A stretch of 64,000 bases of DNA from Arabidopsis thaliana (lineage: Eukaryota; Streptophyta; Magnoliopsida; Brassicales; Brassicaceae), in assembly GCF_000001735.4 (NCBI RefSeq), contig NC_003070.9, positions 28,877,971 through 28,941,970 of the forward strand. Reading direction: 5' to 3'. A program made the position numbers and the translations under genes. Below the pieces are notes generated by a model that worked only from the letters and a program-made list of their open reading frames with translations, had not been told where the DNA came from and did no database searches. Shown here one piece after another: positions 36,671 through 49,959 of the stretch; the first letter of the stretch is position 1, and each line of letters starts with the position of its first letter.

Positions 36671-36982
36671 TCATGGACATCTATGGGAGTTAGTACTCTG
36701 TAAACCGTAGACGTTGTGTTTCCTGGAAGGAGCAGAATGTGGAATTGGCAATGTCTTGGGCAAAAATCCTGAGAAACTTTCTGGAGGATAATCATCACCA
36801 TTGAAACCTTGATTCTGATGATGATGATTACGGGGGTTAGGTCTTCTCACCTTGAAAAATCTTTGTGGTCTTGACGATGATGAGTATCTTCTTAAGCTAT
36901 CGGCTTCACAAATCCTCCATGAGAACACCATCATGATCATTACCACTAGAATCATCATTGCTTTTATGCGTTTATTGCCCAT
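36671..36982 (-). CDS. IDL5: IDA-like secreted peptide precursor 5
   Basis: The single-exon frame codes 103 aa. Residues 1-27 form a signal peptide (MILVVMIMMVFSW core, ending at CEA). A variable basic linker follows (about 28-70). The conserved EPIP motif occupies 73-90, FLPKTLPIPHSAPSRKHN, which includes the PIPxSAPSxRHN core of the INFLORESCENCE DEFICIENT IN ABSCISSION family; a short C-terminal tail follows. IDA-type peptides are released in the apoplast and bind HAESA-family receptor kinases. TATA-like sequence on this strand lies at about 37006-36998. I recognise At1g76952, IDL5. Length and motif fit the family well. Confidence 0.93.
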   Translation of the reverse strand: MGNKRIKAMMILVVMIMMVFSWRICEADSLRRYSSSSRPQRFFKVRRPNPRNHHHQNQGFNGDDYPPESFSGFLPKTLPIPHSAPSRKHNVYGLQSTNSHRCP

Positions 36983-37019
36983 TATTGTTAAGTATACTAT
37001 ATATAAAGCTTGCTTTCAG

Positions 37020-39850
37020 AAAACAGGTGAGAGGGAAGATGAAGAAATAGAGAAACTAAGTGTTCTTCTTTTAAGGTGAGTATTGGGGGGACTGGTTGAT
37101 ATTATAAGTAAAATAATTGTACTAACTATTATATAAGAGTATATATATATATATTGATATGAAGTTGGGTATACAGGGGTCTTGATTATGATATTTCTTA
37201 CCAAAATAACCTCTAACCTTATAATCCTGTTCTTTTGTGTACATATATAAAAGGAATTATTTTGACATTTTTAGATAAATTGAGTATGTTTTAGTTAAAG
37301 TCAATCTTTTGATTCTTAGTTATGATATATTTTCTGTTTTGTTGTTTATTGAAAACTAGAAAAGCTTGGGTTTCTACAAAAACATACTCCATCATAAACT
37401 ATTCAGCAAAATAGTAGTATTCCTTTAATAGGAAAAAAACAGACTAACTAACTTGTATGAAATCGAGACTTGGTGGGATTTTTATTATTATGCTCTATTA
37501 TGTTATAGGTCTACATATTAAGCATAAGCATAAATGGGCGACTTTAATGTTTTCTAGTATAAACTATTACTATTTAATTAATATAAATACAAATTCGGTG
37601 TACTTTAGAAAGAGGGATTGCTTGATTAAAGGCATGAAAGATTGTGTTGTCTAGAGGTGGGAGTGGGTAAGATGTTTTGTACTTTTGAACGGGTCTTTAG
37701 GGGATCAGGGGATTCATATCTGTAAAATATGATGGTCTTCTGGTTTTGTAATTGCTAGTGGAAGCAATTAACAATATAATTAACTTTGAAAACTAAGGAT
37801 TTTATTGTTTGTTTTATAGTAGTTAATGACAATCGACTAGTAAACATATATTGTTAAACCATCAACCACAAAACAAAACATGATTTACACACGGAGATTT
37901 ATTCTCATTATTGAACCAACAACTACAAAACAAATACATAATTTGGTTGTTACTTGTTAGTCGAAGCAAAACGAACAAAGTCTCTATTTATATGTCTATA
38001 CAATTTTTTGTATCTATTTGGCATATATATGAATTTAACATCTAGATTTTCTTGCAACCATATGATAAACAACCAAATTTCATTAGAGTGAATGTGAATG
38101 ATAAAGTAAAATCCTTTTTCGGGTAAAGAAAATTCAATTGACATTAAATGCATTGTGAGGAACATGGAAAAAAAGAAAAAAAAAAAAGTGGAGGAAAACA
38201 AATAAAGAAAAGAACGATGACTGAAATAATAAATACTATAATAGGAAAGATACGTAGGGTGGACACCACACTAAGTTTGAAATTTTTTGACTTACAAAAT
38301 GAAAATACTACGTGAGCCCTACCCGAAATTTGAACAATTTTTAGTGTACTGAATTGAATAAGTTCATTTGAAATTTAGTAAATTAAGAGTTATCCTTCTA
38401 TGTTAACTCATTTATACGAATTTTAGATAGCTTAACTAAATTTGATATAGTATTCACCAATAAAATCAATTATCTTAACTCTCTTTTATAATAGTCCAGT
38501 TACTCCAACTCAGTAAATTTGATAAATAATATTCATCAATAAAAAGTCAAATCAGACATTTTTTCAACTATCTGACATCTCTTCGTCTCACATATAGTAT
38601 AATAAATAACTAATTTTACCCATTAAAGATAGAAATCAATTATGCAAACAATGTATACACTGAGTCGATCGATAGTTCTTTTAATTCTTTCGGCTAACGC
38701 AAAAAGTCGGCTAATAAATAAGCGACCAAGAGATACGCTCAGTTTCACCGACAAAAACCCTTACACACATATCTACTTGCCTTACCTTACCGAAATAGAG
38801 TATTTATTTCATGTCGATGTTCACATTTATACAACTGATAAAAAAGCAAATGGGATAAAATATTGAATACAATCCAAATCGAAATAAAGTTGCAAGCATT
38901 ATAATCAAGCTCACTAAACAAAAAGGAGAAATGCGAAAGAAAGAAAAAAATAAAGATCAAAGTGGACCTTGGTTTGCCGACAGAGCTGATGACATATGCA
39001 ATAAGAAAAGACATGTCATGGAGTATTGAATATTGTTGGATAGATTCAGGTAGTCCTACTTTTATTTATTGGGTCACGCATTTAATATCATTTTTTTGTT
39101 TTTGGTATAAACGCATTTAATATCATATGGTTGCTAAAGTAGGCCCTTTGGAAATTTCCAAATCCATAGGAAAAACATTTAATTACGAAATGCCCGACAG
39201 TTTTTTCTTCTTTCCTTGCTTTTTTCTTTCTCATATAAAACCTTCAACGTATATAGACATATGTGAGGTAATGCTAACCGAGATCAAAGCTTTGCCTCAC
39301 TGCCTTTCACCGTGCTAGTTTGCAAAACACATTTCATTTTATATAACAAGATATATAGGCACATTGTTCGAAGCCTCGATAAGTCTTGTTTTGTTCTCTC
39401 TCTAATCGAGCCGTTAACTGGACCAAAGTGTGAGGTTTGCTGACCCACGCACTTGGAATAGACAAGCACGTGTTATATCTCGGTCTTCTCTGTTTTGCCC
39501 GTATTGGGCCTGGTTCCCCTTTATGGGCTTTGGGCTATTTATTTAAATTTCTTGATTTTTTTTTAGTATTCATCTATTGTTTGGGTCTGACCTTCAGTTG
39601 TTCCTGGTGTCTTCCACCGATTATGGCTATGTTCGTTTACTAGTCAGCAGTAACTAGCGACTTGTTCTGTTATTCGTTTTACAGTCGCTACGTTATTTGT
39701 TTAGTTAAGAGATAACCCGTATATATATACCAATGCAAAACTTTTAGATACTAAAAAGTGAAAAGTATAAATTAATGGAGGGCAAAAACAAATTTAACAG
39801 AGTATTATTACTTAAACAGAGACTGTAATATTAAGCTCTCTAATCATCAT
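37020..39850. other. Intergenic of about 2.8 kb, no gene seen
   Basis: AT-rich sequence upstream of IDL5 and downstream of the defensin-like gene. All ORFs are short and of random composition. The stretch 39380-39650 has somewhat more GC but no recognisable product. Confidence 0.5.
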
Positions 39851-39895
39851 CCGACGCCTTAGTTGCATTTTAGGGTGCATTATTAAGCTCTTTAA

Positions 39896-40567
39896 TCAAC
39901 GATCCGTGCAGTAACACATGCGTATCCGTGGTTGGACTCTATCAGGCCTACAATAGCCTCCTGGATGACCAAACTCCTTACATTCAAAGTCGCAATCTTT
40001 TTCATCGAAGCTGGGATCACAAACGTGAAATTTATAGTCGGCCAATCCTGTATGAGGAGGAAATATAGTTTTTCTTTTTGGTTAAGAGATAAATAAAGCA
40101 TTATCAAATAAGTAAAGAAAAGGGAACAAGATTGAACATATGTGTAATCTGATGTCGATAAGTATTTCTTTTGATTCAAAAATTTAAACTAACGAAATAA
40201 GCTTTTCAATGTGCATTCGAACGACAATAGTCATGTAAGTGCTAGTATTTCAAGATGCCTTTTTACTTCCTTAAATCTTTTCTGTTTAAAGAGGTACTGT
40301 AAATTTCACATGATGTTGATAGATCAAGAAATCAATCTATTTATATTTTAACTTACAAGAATATATTAATCTAATAAAAAGTATGTCTGATCTTTAACAA
40401 CATGATAAAAAAAATAATGAATTAGAATCACTTTTGTATACAGTTTTGAATCGACAAATTATAATAAGTTAATAACACTAGCATGAAAGGAGTACCAGAA
40501 TATAACCTGAGGTTAAGAGAACACTAACGCAAATAAACACGAGGAAGAAGTGCTTAATAGAAGCCAT
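39896..40567 (-). CDS. Defensin-like secreted cysteine-rich peptide (70 aa)
   Basis: Two exons, 40567-40507 and 40047-39896, joined at a phase-1 intron, the classic layout of plant defensin-like (DEFL/LCR) genes. Exon 1 codes the signal peptide MASIKHFFLVFICVSVLLTS; exon 2 codes the mature peptide, beginning near GLADYKFHVC. Six cysteines occur as C-x8-C-x3-C-x9-C-x11-C-x1-C, with the CxxxC and CxC pairs of the cysteine-stabilised alpha-beta fold; the eight-cysteine form of true plant defensins lacks two here. TATA-like sequence lies at about 40620-40611. Probably At1g76954. Role (antimicrobial or signalling) cannot be told. Confidence 0.8.
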
Positions 40568-40720
40568 CTCCGTGGACCTTAATCTTTGAATACTTTTTGG
40601 GAAAAGTAAATTTATATGAATATGACTAAATATGATTTCTGCTCTCACATACACACACGTATATATATATATATACACATATATATTGACATATGTTAAG
40701 TGTCGACAAAAAAAAAAAAA

Positions 40721-40802
40721 GTAACAAATCAACTTGAATTTTTTTATTAGGAAGTAAAACATACTTATACTTCCTAATAAAAAAATCCAGTTGATTTGTT
40801 AC
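40721..40802. repeat. Foldback repeat, 35-bp arms, 11-bp loop
   Basis: Left arm 40721-40756 (GTAACAAATCAACTTGAA...) and right arm 40768-40802 are reverse complements except for one base change and one single-base indel. It lies about 155 bp upstream of the defensin-like start codon, beyond its TATA region. It may be a tiny MITE or the remains of an inverted duplication; no clear target duplication was found. Confidence 0.85.
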
Positions 40803-41201
40803 CTTAACCCAAAATATCTATTAATCAATATGTAAACTTACCTTATAATTAAAATTTTATAAAGTTTATTGCCTTTTATGCTACCTCCGCCACTGTATAT
40901 AGCGGTGACCCAATTACAAAGACTGTAAGTTTGTAACATCGCTCAAATAAACCTATTGAACATAAGAGAGGCAGCCACATGACGGGCCTCGACATTAATG
41001 GGCTTTCGTGGATAAGTTTTCTTCTAACATCATAACGGTGACAATCGCAAAAACAGGAAAACAAGAAAAAAGAACACATAAATATCACTTTACATTATAC
41101 AAACTGCAACATAATCTGTATATAACACGGATCTCATAAAATTTTCATTTTCCAGCAAGATGATGAACTGTATATGAAGAGTAGCCCAAAAATCACCTTA
41201 A

Positions 41202-41566
41202 TTAATTAATTTGATAATAGTTTCTTTCATTGTAAACAAATTGAGACTCTCCGGGAGGACCGCGGCAATAAGGTGGCTTGAGACATTCCTTAGGAACAGG
41301 AGCGTAAATAGGTGGAGCGTACGAATTAGACGGCGTATCTGCAACACAGTTCCACCTTATCTATTATATATTGATACAAATAATAATATATACAGAGCTG
41401 TAATTAATATTTCATAACTGTTATCTGTATATACGATCATGTGACATGTTATGAACGGAAACATACCAGTAAAAACAACTCGAGCATGGGAGATTATGAA
41501 AAGAGCCAAGAATGAGAAAAGCATCATCACAAGGAGCTTCGATGAACTACTTGGCGTTTTAGCCAT
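41202..41566 (-). CDS. Small secreted peptide, PPYC family, member 1 (78 aa)
   Basis: Two exons, 41566-41467 and 41338-41202, with a phase-1 intron. Exon 1 codes an N-terminal signal peptide/anchor (SSKLLVMMLFSFLALFIISHA). Exon 2 codes a short Pro/Tyr-rich tail with two cysteines: DTPSNSYAPPIYAPVPKECL, then KPPYCRGPPGESQF, ending in NYYQIN. The gene 1.3 kb further right has the same exon layout, an almost identical signal peptide and the same PPYCR phrase, so the two are tandem duplicates. I do not know a named family. Likely an apoplastic peptide; it may correspond to At1g76955 or At1g76960. Confidence 0.75.
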
Positions 41567-42667
41567 TAAACAAATATCTCTCTCTTTCTTATTTTTATCT
41601 ATTTATTTGATTAATGTACTCTACTTATTAAGAACACATTTGGGAAATTTACAATAATATCCTCCGTCCTTCCCAATCCCTCGGGAGATAATAGACCTTG
41701 TGGTGGATCTTTGTCTATTTACAATCACATACTTATGTGAGAAATTTTGTAGATCATCTAACTGATCCTTACATGAGATATAGATATATTTTTAGTGTAA
41801 CTATTTTGTAGATATAGATTAAATTTCTTGTGAAATTAATTTTGTATTTTTAAGGGTTATTTTTCTTGTGTGGTGGCTTTTCATTTTAGACGATTTATTT
41901 GGAACTACATGCATTTTCAAAACTGTAGTGACTAATCGACATGGACATATCAATGCTGCTATCGAACCTCTCTATACGACATAAATATGTGCATGGAGCA
42001 TCACACAAAAATGTCTTGTCACTCCCTACTAGTAGTTATCAAACCCTCTCTCTGCGTAGATTTTTCTTTATGCTTTTGTTTTCGTCCGCATAACTTTCAT
42101 GATCGGTATTGACTGACTATTCTGTTCATGAAATTTACATTATTGAACATAGAGTTGGCCATTAATGGAGCTCGATCATTGTACACTCGAAAAACCATAA
42201 AGCGTTGATTCTCGTAATATATAATTCAAGGCACGAGTTTAAATATGAAATTTCCGATGGTGATTACAAATCGTTCTTTGGTTTGTTTTTAATAGTTGGG
42301 AAATAAATGGTAAGTTTTAGTTTTTATAACATGGGTATTTAATTTTTGAAATTTAAGTTTGATTGGTGACCATTTGCCATTGTTGAATTTAGATCTCAGA
42401 ATTCATAGTTTCATTCCATCTCGATATGGTTCTGGTCGCTTTGATCTCTTCGAAATCCAATAATTATTTATGGTGACAGCGAAAAAAAGGGACAGAGCCA
42501 GCAATATCATTATACATATTACAAACTGAAACATATAATAACATGGATATATTTCCTAAGCTTTTTATTCTCCATCAAATGATGAAAACATATAATAATA
42601 TACACACATACATCACCTTGATATAGGTATTTGACTATAATTCATTCATGTGACCAAATTGAAACTC

Positions 42668-42938
42668 TCATGGACGGCAATACGGTGGGTAACACACAGG
42701 GTAACTACGCGGATACGGACCAGGGCCGCCATACGGCGTACCTGCAACACAGGTCCAAATCATATTAATAATAATACTATTGATACAATACGATGAGATT
42801 ATATAAATTATATAAGAATACGTGAGATTACATACTATTAAATGGAAACGTACCTGGAAGTGATTGAGCGTGGGAGATTATGAGAAGCGCCAAGAATAAG
42901 AAAATCATTATTACAAGGAGCTCCGATGAACTTTTCAT
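42668..42938 (-). CDS. Small secreted peptide, PPYC family, member 2 (52 aa)
   Basis: Two exons, 42938-42854 and 42741-42668, with a phase-1 intron at the same place as member 1. Signal peptide: MKSSSELLVIMIFLFLALLIISHA. The mature part is only about 28 residues, Gly/Pro/Tyr-rich, with two cysteines (GTPYGGPGPYPRSYPVC, YPPYCRP). Relative to member 1 it stops just after PPYCRP, where member 1 continues with GPPGESQF; the UTRs still align. A TATA-like element on this strand lies near 43020-43010. Too small for most gene finders, but the paralogue, splice sites and signal peptide support it. Confidence 0.72.
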
Positions 42939-43431
42939 CTTAGCCGTTGAGTAAATCTCTGTCTCTCTCTTTTTTCTTACAACTTTATGTTATGTGTATA
43001 TGGGTGATTAATATTTATAGACTCCGTGGTACGTGATATGGTCATATGGGTTAGAATCGCAATCTGTAAAATTACGAAAATACCCCTCAGTCCTTCCCGA
43101 TCAGACTTTTCTACGCAAGAGAAATTACGAGACAAAAGTTTCGTTATACATGTCATGTACTATATAAACTGCAACATATATTATATATCATGATTAATTC
43201 TTATAAACTTTCCATGCATATCAATATAGATAGGTAAAGTTATGTTGTTACAGAAATCAGAAAGCACCGCCAAGATCATCCAGCAATCTCTTATTCTCTA
43301 GCAAATAGTGACCAAAATATAGATATACAAACCTTATTCTATGTAAAAATATATATATTAAAGCTGTATCCTTGTTTATTTTATGTGTGATAATGTGACC
43401 AAACAACTCTCTTAGACTGCAAAAATTTGGA

Positions 43432-43497
43432 TTAACAAGGCACCGGCGGAGGAGCAGAAACGTACGGCGGTGGAAGCTCTGGTGTAGGATTGTACCT
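43432..43497 (-). pseudogene. Decayed third copy of the PPYC peptide, exon 2
   Basis: After an acceptor (CTTCTACAG) the minus strand reads RYNPTPELPPPYVSAPPPVPC and stops. This resembles the mature part of member 1 (APPIYAPVPKEC), and the following bases (ATGTGACCAAA...ACTCTC on the plus strand, 43390-43412) match the 3' UTR of member 2. The frame is shifted relative to the family's phase-1 join and no signal-peptide exon is seen upstream. Confidence 0.4.
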
Positions 43498-43510
43498 CTG
43501 TAGAAGAGCA

Positions 43511-43627
43511 TTAAAGAGTACCCATCGGGAGCATAGCCAAGTCTCTCACCATGTGCTCGCAGACTGTATTCTCAAGCAAACGACGATCATCGCCGAAGAA
43601 CAAGTTTAACTGTCTATCCGAGCACTC
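43511..43627 (-). pseudogene. Unidentified 38-codon protein-like fragment
   Basis: The minus strand reads ECSDRQLNLFFGDDRRLLEN followed by TVCEHMVRDLAMLPMGTL and a TAA. Composition is like a globular helical protein and unlike the surrounding intergenic DNA. It sits directly upstream of the decayed PPYC exon. It may be an inserted exon piece; I could not name the parent. Confidence 0.3.
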
Positions 43628-43758
43628 ATATATCATTTACAAAATACATTAAGATATACATTTTTAACCTTACAAAAATGTACAATTATTCCAAGATATA
43701 TTTGCTTGTATATACATAGTTATTATTTTCTATTAGTTACATACATAATCTCTAGATC

Positions 43759-44322
43759 TTAGTTACGGAAGACACAATTGCGTTTAAAATGACAACCTCG
43801 AAGTACACCATTAGATTGTTTGTTTAGGTGAGTATCATTAGACACAAGGAATTTACAGACACATCTTCTCGCGTACCTAAATTTGTTACAACATGCTCCG
43901 CCTCGGTGAGGTTGCCCGGCGCGTCCGTATACATGTACATTGATGCAATGTCTAACTTTCGGTTCGCAAACTTGTGGCATTGGCGTTGGCACCACCTTCA
44001 CAGGTTCCTCGGGCTTCTTAGGAAACACCACAATTGCCGCACCGGGGTCACCACCACCTGAAGGCTTGCCTCCTTGAAACCCACCCCTATAACCGGTGCC
44101 AACATTACTCCCATCCCTAATGCTGCCGCCGCTAGGGATACCCCCACCCATATAGCCGGTGCCAGGATTCCCACCACCACCAAAATAGCCGCTTCCAATA
44201 CTAGGAGAGTTGCCACTACCAACAAAGCCGCCTCCTCCACCCCTGCCGGACACTTTAATCGGAGCCGGAAATGATGTCAAGAGTATGATAACGGAAATGA
44301 GCATCAATGGAATGATCTCCAT
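43759..44322 (-). CDS. Glycine-rich secreted protein with C-terminal eight-cysteine domain
   Basis: The single exon codes 187 aa. Residues 1-25 are a signal peptide (LMLISVIILLTSFPA core). Residues 26-95 are Gly-rich (GRGGGGG, GYFGGGGNPG, GYMGGG, GYRGGFQGG). A Pro/Val linker (99-117) leads to eight cysteines at 119, 126, 144, 145, 154, 156, 177 and 183. Their spacing, C-x6-C-x17-CC-x8-C-x1-C-x20-C-x5-C, fits the eight-cysteine motif of lipid-transfer, 2S albumin and hybrid proline-rich proteins. So it looks like a glycine version of a hybrid proline-rich protein. Partial ORFs on both strands are shadows of its GC-rich repeats. Probably At1g76965. Wall or cuticle role is inference. Confidence 0.82.
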   Translation of the reverse strand: MEIIPLMLISVIILLTSFPAPIKVSGRGGGGGFVGSGNSPSIGSGYFGGGGNPGTGYMGGGIPSGGSIRDGSNVGTGYRGGFQGGKPSGGGDPGAAIVVFPKKPEEPVKVVPTPMPQVCEPKVRHCINVHVYGRAGQPHRGGACCNKFRYARRCVCKFLVSNDTHLNKQSNGVLRGCHFKRNCVFRN

Positions 44323-44870
44323 GTCTAATGAATTAGTAGAGCTCTGGTCAAGATGAATTTGCTTTAATTTGTAGACAAATGATCAATGCTTTATTTGTAG
44401 GGTCTTTAAAATAGGAAATTGTGATCATTGGTTCCTACAAAACATGGAAATGTGGAATGTGGGAATCGATTCATATAAACAAGGGAGGATGGTAATTTCC
44501 TATTTTATGTGGGGCAGTAAAAATATATGTTGTTAGCTATTTTGGGTTTTAAAAGCTCTGTTTCTCCTAGCAAAAGGTAAATTAATAAAGTCCCGAGAAT
44601 TTACCCAAAAAATAATGATCCGTGTGGAACTTAACTAAGGGGGTGTTATTAGTTTATAATATGCAAAAGATATCTGATATTACGATTTTGTGTGTTAAAA
44701 GTATTTTAAAGCTGTGTCCTTGGAGTGAAGTTAGAGAAGTAAAACATATGGTTGTTGGTATTATCAGATACTATCTCTAAATAATAAGGCACACTCTAAT
44801 ATCATCATCACTCTCTGAAAACCCAAAAGAAAAAAAAAACTTGAATGGTAAAAAGCCACAAACAAAAGAC

Positions 44871-47430
<2,560 letters not shown>

Positions 47431-47439
47431 TGCAAACTT

Positions 47440-47930
47440 GTGTTTTGGGTTTTGTTTCACTTTTGGCTAATGTCACCGTCGGTGATATTAAGACAAAGTC
47501 ACCGTCGCACTACTAAAATAATAAATAGAAAACGGCGTCGCTTTCCCTATAGGTTTGTCGTCGTTGACTTGTGCGCTAAAATAAAATTAAGAGCGTTTTC
47601 TAAACGCAAAAGAAAACGCGTTTAAACGAGAAGATGACTTCAAAGAGATAATCTCACACAAGTCCACAATGAAGACCAAACTCTATCATCAAACTCACCA
47701 GAAAAGGAACAGAGACACATAAAAGAGATTCACTCTTGTTGAAGTTGAAGTGAAGGCAACGATTACTTATTAAGTAGTCGGTAGTGAATCAAGTACATAA
47801 GATTTCAAAAAACATAAAATTTTGATATTTATTGATGAACATTGGTACACTATTATTAATGTTTTATGTTAGCAAACGCTGAAGTATCTATCTACAAATC
47901 ATTATCAAGAACTCTATAGATACATTGCGT
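47440..47930. other. Short intergenic region between TOL4 and the 48.5-kb gene
   Basis: Contains repeated CACCGTCG-type phrases (47474-47510) and AAACGCG/GCGTTTT text (47592-47625), possibly promoter elements of TOL4. No gene seen. Confidence 0.4.
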
Positions 47931-48495
47931 AGACTTACAAAAATAAAAACTCAGAGAACCACAAGAAGAAGAAGAAAGATAGAATCTTTGTGGTACATTG
48001 AAGACGATGTTCATGTCCTCTGGTTTTATAGACTCCACTAAACGTGTCTCGAGTATATGAACCGGTTAGTCTTCTTAGCCAAAGAAGTGAATAACCATTG
48101 AAGAACTTTTTCATTTCAATCTCGTGGATGTACATTCCAGAGGAAAGATAAGCATCCCCTGTTTTCATCCCTGTGTTAAGAAACCCCACAATTTAAACAT
48201 TTAGAACACCAAAAGTTGTAGCGACGGCACAAGAGATTGTGTTACAAAATTAGGAAAAATAGACAAAGAGACTTAGGCATATAGTTCAAATCCCTCAAAG
48301 AAGTCTAAAACTTGAGGTCAAAATCTCGTGCAACCAACGCAACTAAATTGACACTTTCCATGACCATTAACTTCAAACCCACCAACGAAAAAAAACGACC
48401 AATTTCACAAACTCTTTACACGATTCACATGATGAAGAGAGAAGACTATCACAAAACAATTCAACACTAAAGGAAACTATCAAGAAAAACAAAGC

Positions 48496-49272
48496 TCAGA
48501 AAAAGCAAATTCTAGAACTAGATGCAAAACACCTCAACGGATTCCTAAATAAATTGGCCAGAGTTTGTGGATACCTTAGACTGTTTCGGCTTCGATCACT
48601 ATTGCTTCTACTGCTACTACCACCACTGCTCTTTGAGCTCCCACTGTTGATCCTCGAGACAACACTTTGACTCCTACGAGATTCTGACAATCCATCCTTC
48701 CACCAATCTTTATCCTCTCGTTTCATCGACAGATCAGAGATCGAAGGTCTAGGAGAAGAAATCCAAGACCTTTTACTTGTCACAGAAGAATCATCATCAT
48801 CATTATCTTTCTTCTTATTAGTCTTTTTCTTAGCACCCAAGCTAACAGGAAACACCAGTTTCAGAAGAAACCCACTATTATTAACACCTCCGTTTCGAAT
48901 CGGATCCACCCATTTATCACTCTTCGTCTTCCTCACGACTTTCCTCGGCTTTTTTTCTCTCTGAGGCATTTCATCGAACACCTTCTCCTCCTCCGTGTTA
49001 ACCTCAACGAGATCCTTCAACGAAAGCTCGTAACACGACTCGGGCATCTTACTAACCATATCCATAAGCTCACGCTGACCACGAGCGATGACTTGAGCCT
49101 TCGTAACAGGTGAGAGATTCTGGTAATTGTTGTGAAGATGAGCAGGACTTTTCGGTGGACTCGTTCTCCACAGAGGAGGCGAACAGACGCCGGAATCTGA
49201 ATGATCATCGAAAGTTCTCGGAAAATTCAAATGGCTATCGAATGATTTCGACGAAAGATCGAAAATTGCCAT
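48496..49272 (-). CDS. Uncharacterised basic, Ser-rich plant protein (258 aa)
   Basis: Single-exon coding frame. The N-terminal third has conserved-looking text (AIFDLSSKSFDSHLNF, then SGVCSPPLWRTSPPKSPAHL) and a helical stretch, SPVTKAQVIARGQRELMDMV. The middle is strongly basic (REKKPRKVVRKTKSDKW; later KKKTNKKKDNDDDD) and may hold a nuclear localisation signal. The C-terminal third is Ser/Arg/Asn-rich and ends CFASSSRICFF. No catalytic domain, signal peptide or membrane segment is visible. I think this is At1g76980, with a paralogue at At1g21390 in the duplicated block. A downstream minus-strand segment (48180-47940) may be a spliced 3' UTR, since a CTTAACACAG acceptor sits at about 48172. 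Confidence 0.85.
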   Translation of the reverse strand: MAIFDLSSKSFDSHLNFPRTFDDHSDSGVCSPPLWRTSPPKSPAHLHNNYQNLSPVTKAQVIARGQRELMDMVSKMPESCYELSLKDLVEVNTEEEKVFDEMPQREKKPRKVVRKTKSDKWVDPIRNGGVNNSGFLLKLVFPVSLGAKKKTNKKKDNDDDDSSVTSKRSWISSPRPSISDLSMKREDKDWWKDGLSESRRSQSVVSRINSGSSKSSGGSSSRSNSDRSRNSLRYPQTLANLFRNPLRCFASSSRICFF

Positions 49273-49399
49273 GATTTTACTTTGAAGTTTGAAGGAACCA
49301 AAAAAAAATAAAAAAATCGAGCTTTTAGAATTGAGAGAAGTTTTTGAGTCTTCTTCTTGTTCACAACTCTCCCGTTAAACACGCCTTTCGCATCAATTA

Positions 49400-49950
49400 T
49401 ATATAATTTCTACAATTTTATAACATTTGTTTATTTGAAGACATGTATATATTGGAAATTCTAGAACTAAATAAATAAATTAATTTTGAGTTTAGGGTAT
49501 GATTGTCATTTGGTTATATATGATGATTAGCTTATATGAATTTATTAATTATCAAGGAAAGCGTGCGACGGAGATAATCTAAGCCATTGATTATTTTATC
49601 AATACGATACGTATATTAAATGATAGTTTGATTTTATTTTCAGCACCATCAATTAGTTTTGGGGACTATTTACTCGTCCCTACTTGTTTACATGATGGAG
49701 CTTATTAAATGCTCTCGCCGTCTCGAAACTCGTAGTGGAAATAAAAATTAAACAAGAAAATGGATTTTGCTATCTTTTCCAAAATTTGTTTATCATTTTA
49801 TATAACTGGAAATCTGAATCCTTGCTAGTTTGCTAGATTCGATTACAATCCCGTAATGCGATAAAATACGGGATTTAAATTAAGGATGGCTCTTTTTAAT
49901 ACTACTATTTATAAACAATTTTGATTCAAGTAATTTTTTCTACAGTTTAA
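49400..49950. other. Intergenic upstream of the 48.5-kb gene, no gene seen
   Basis: AT-rich sequence. The first 150 bases are probably promoter of the minus-strand gene. Confidence 0.45.
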
Positions 49951-49959
49951 CATTTTAAC

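Noticed and set aside
39437-39643. 68-aa ORF with hydrophobic stretches
   Set aside because: No homologous text, no leader or splice support; composition follows a T-rich run.
43998-44274. Ala/Val-rich minus ORF and Ala/Thr-rich plus ORF at 44.0-44.3 kb
   Set aside because: Shadow frames of the glycine-rich gene's GGN codons.
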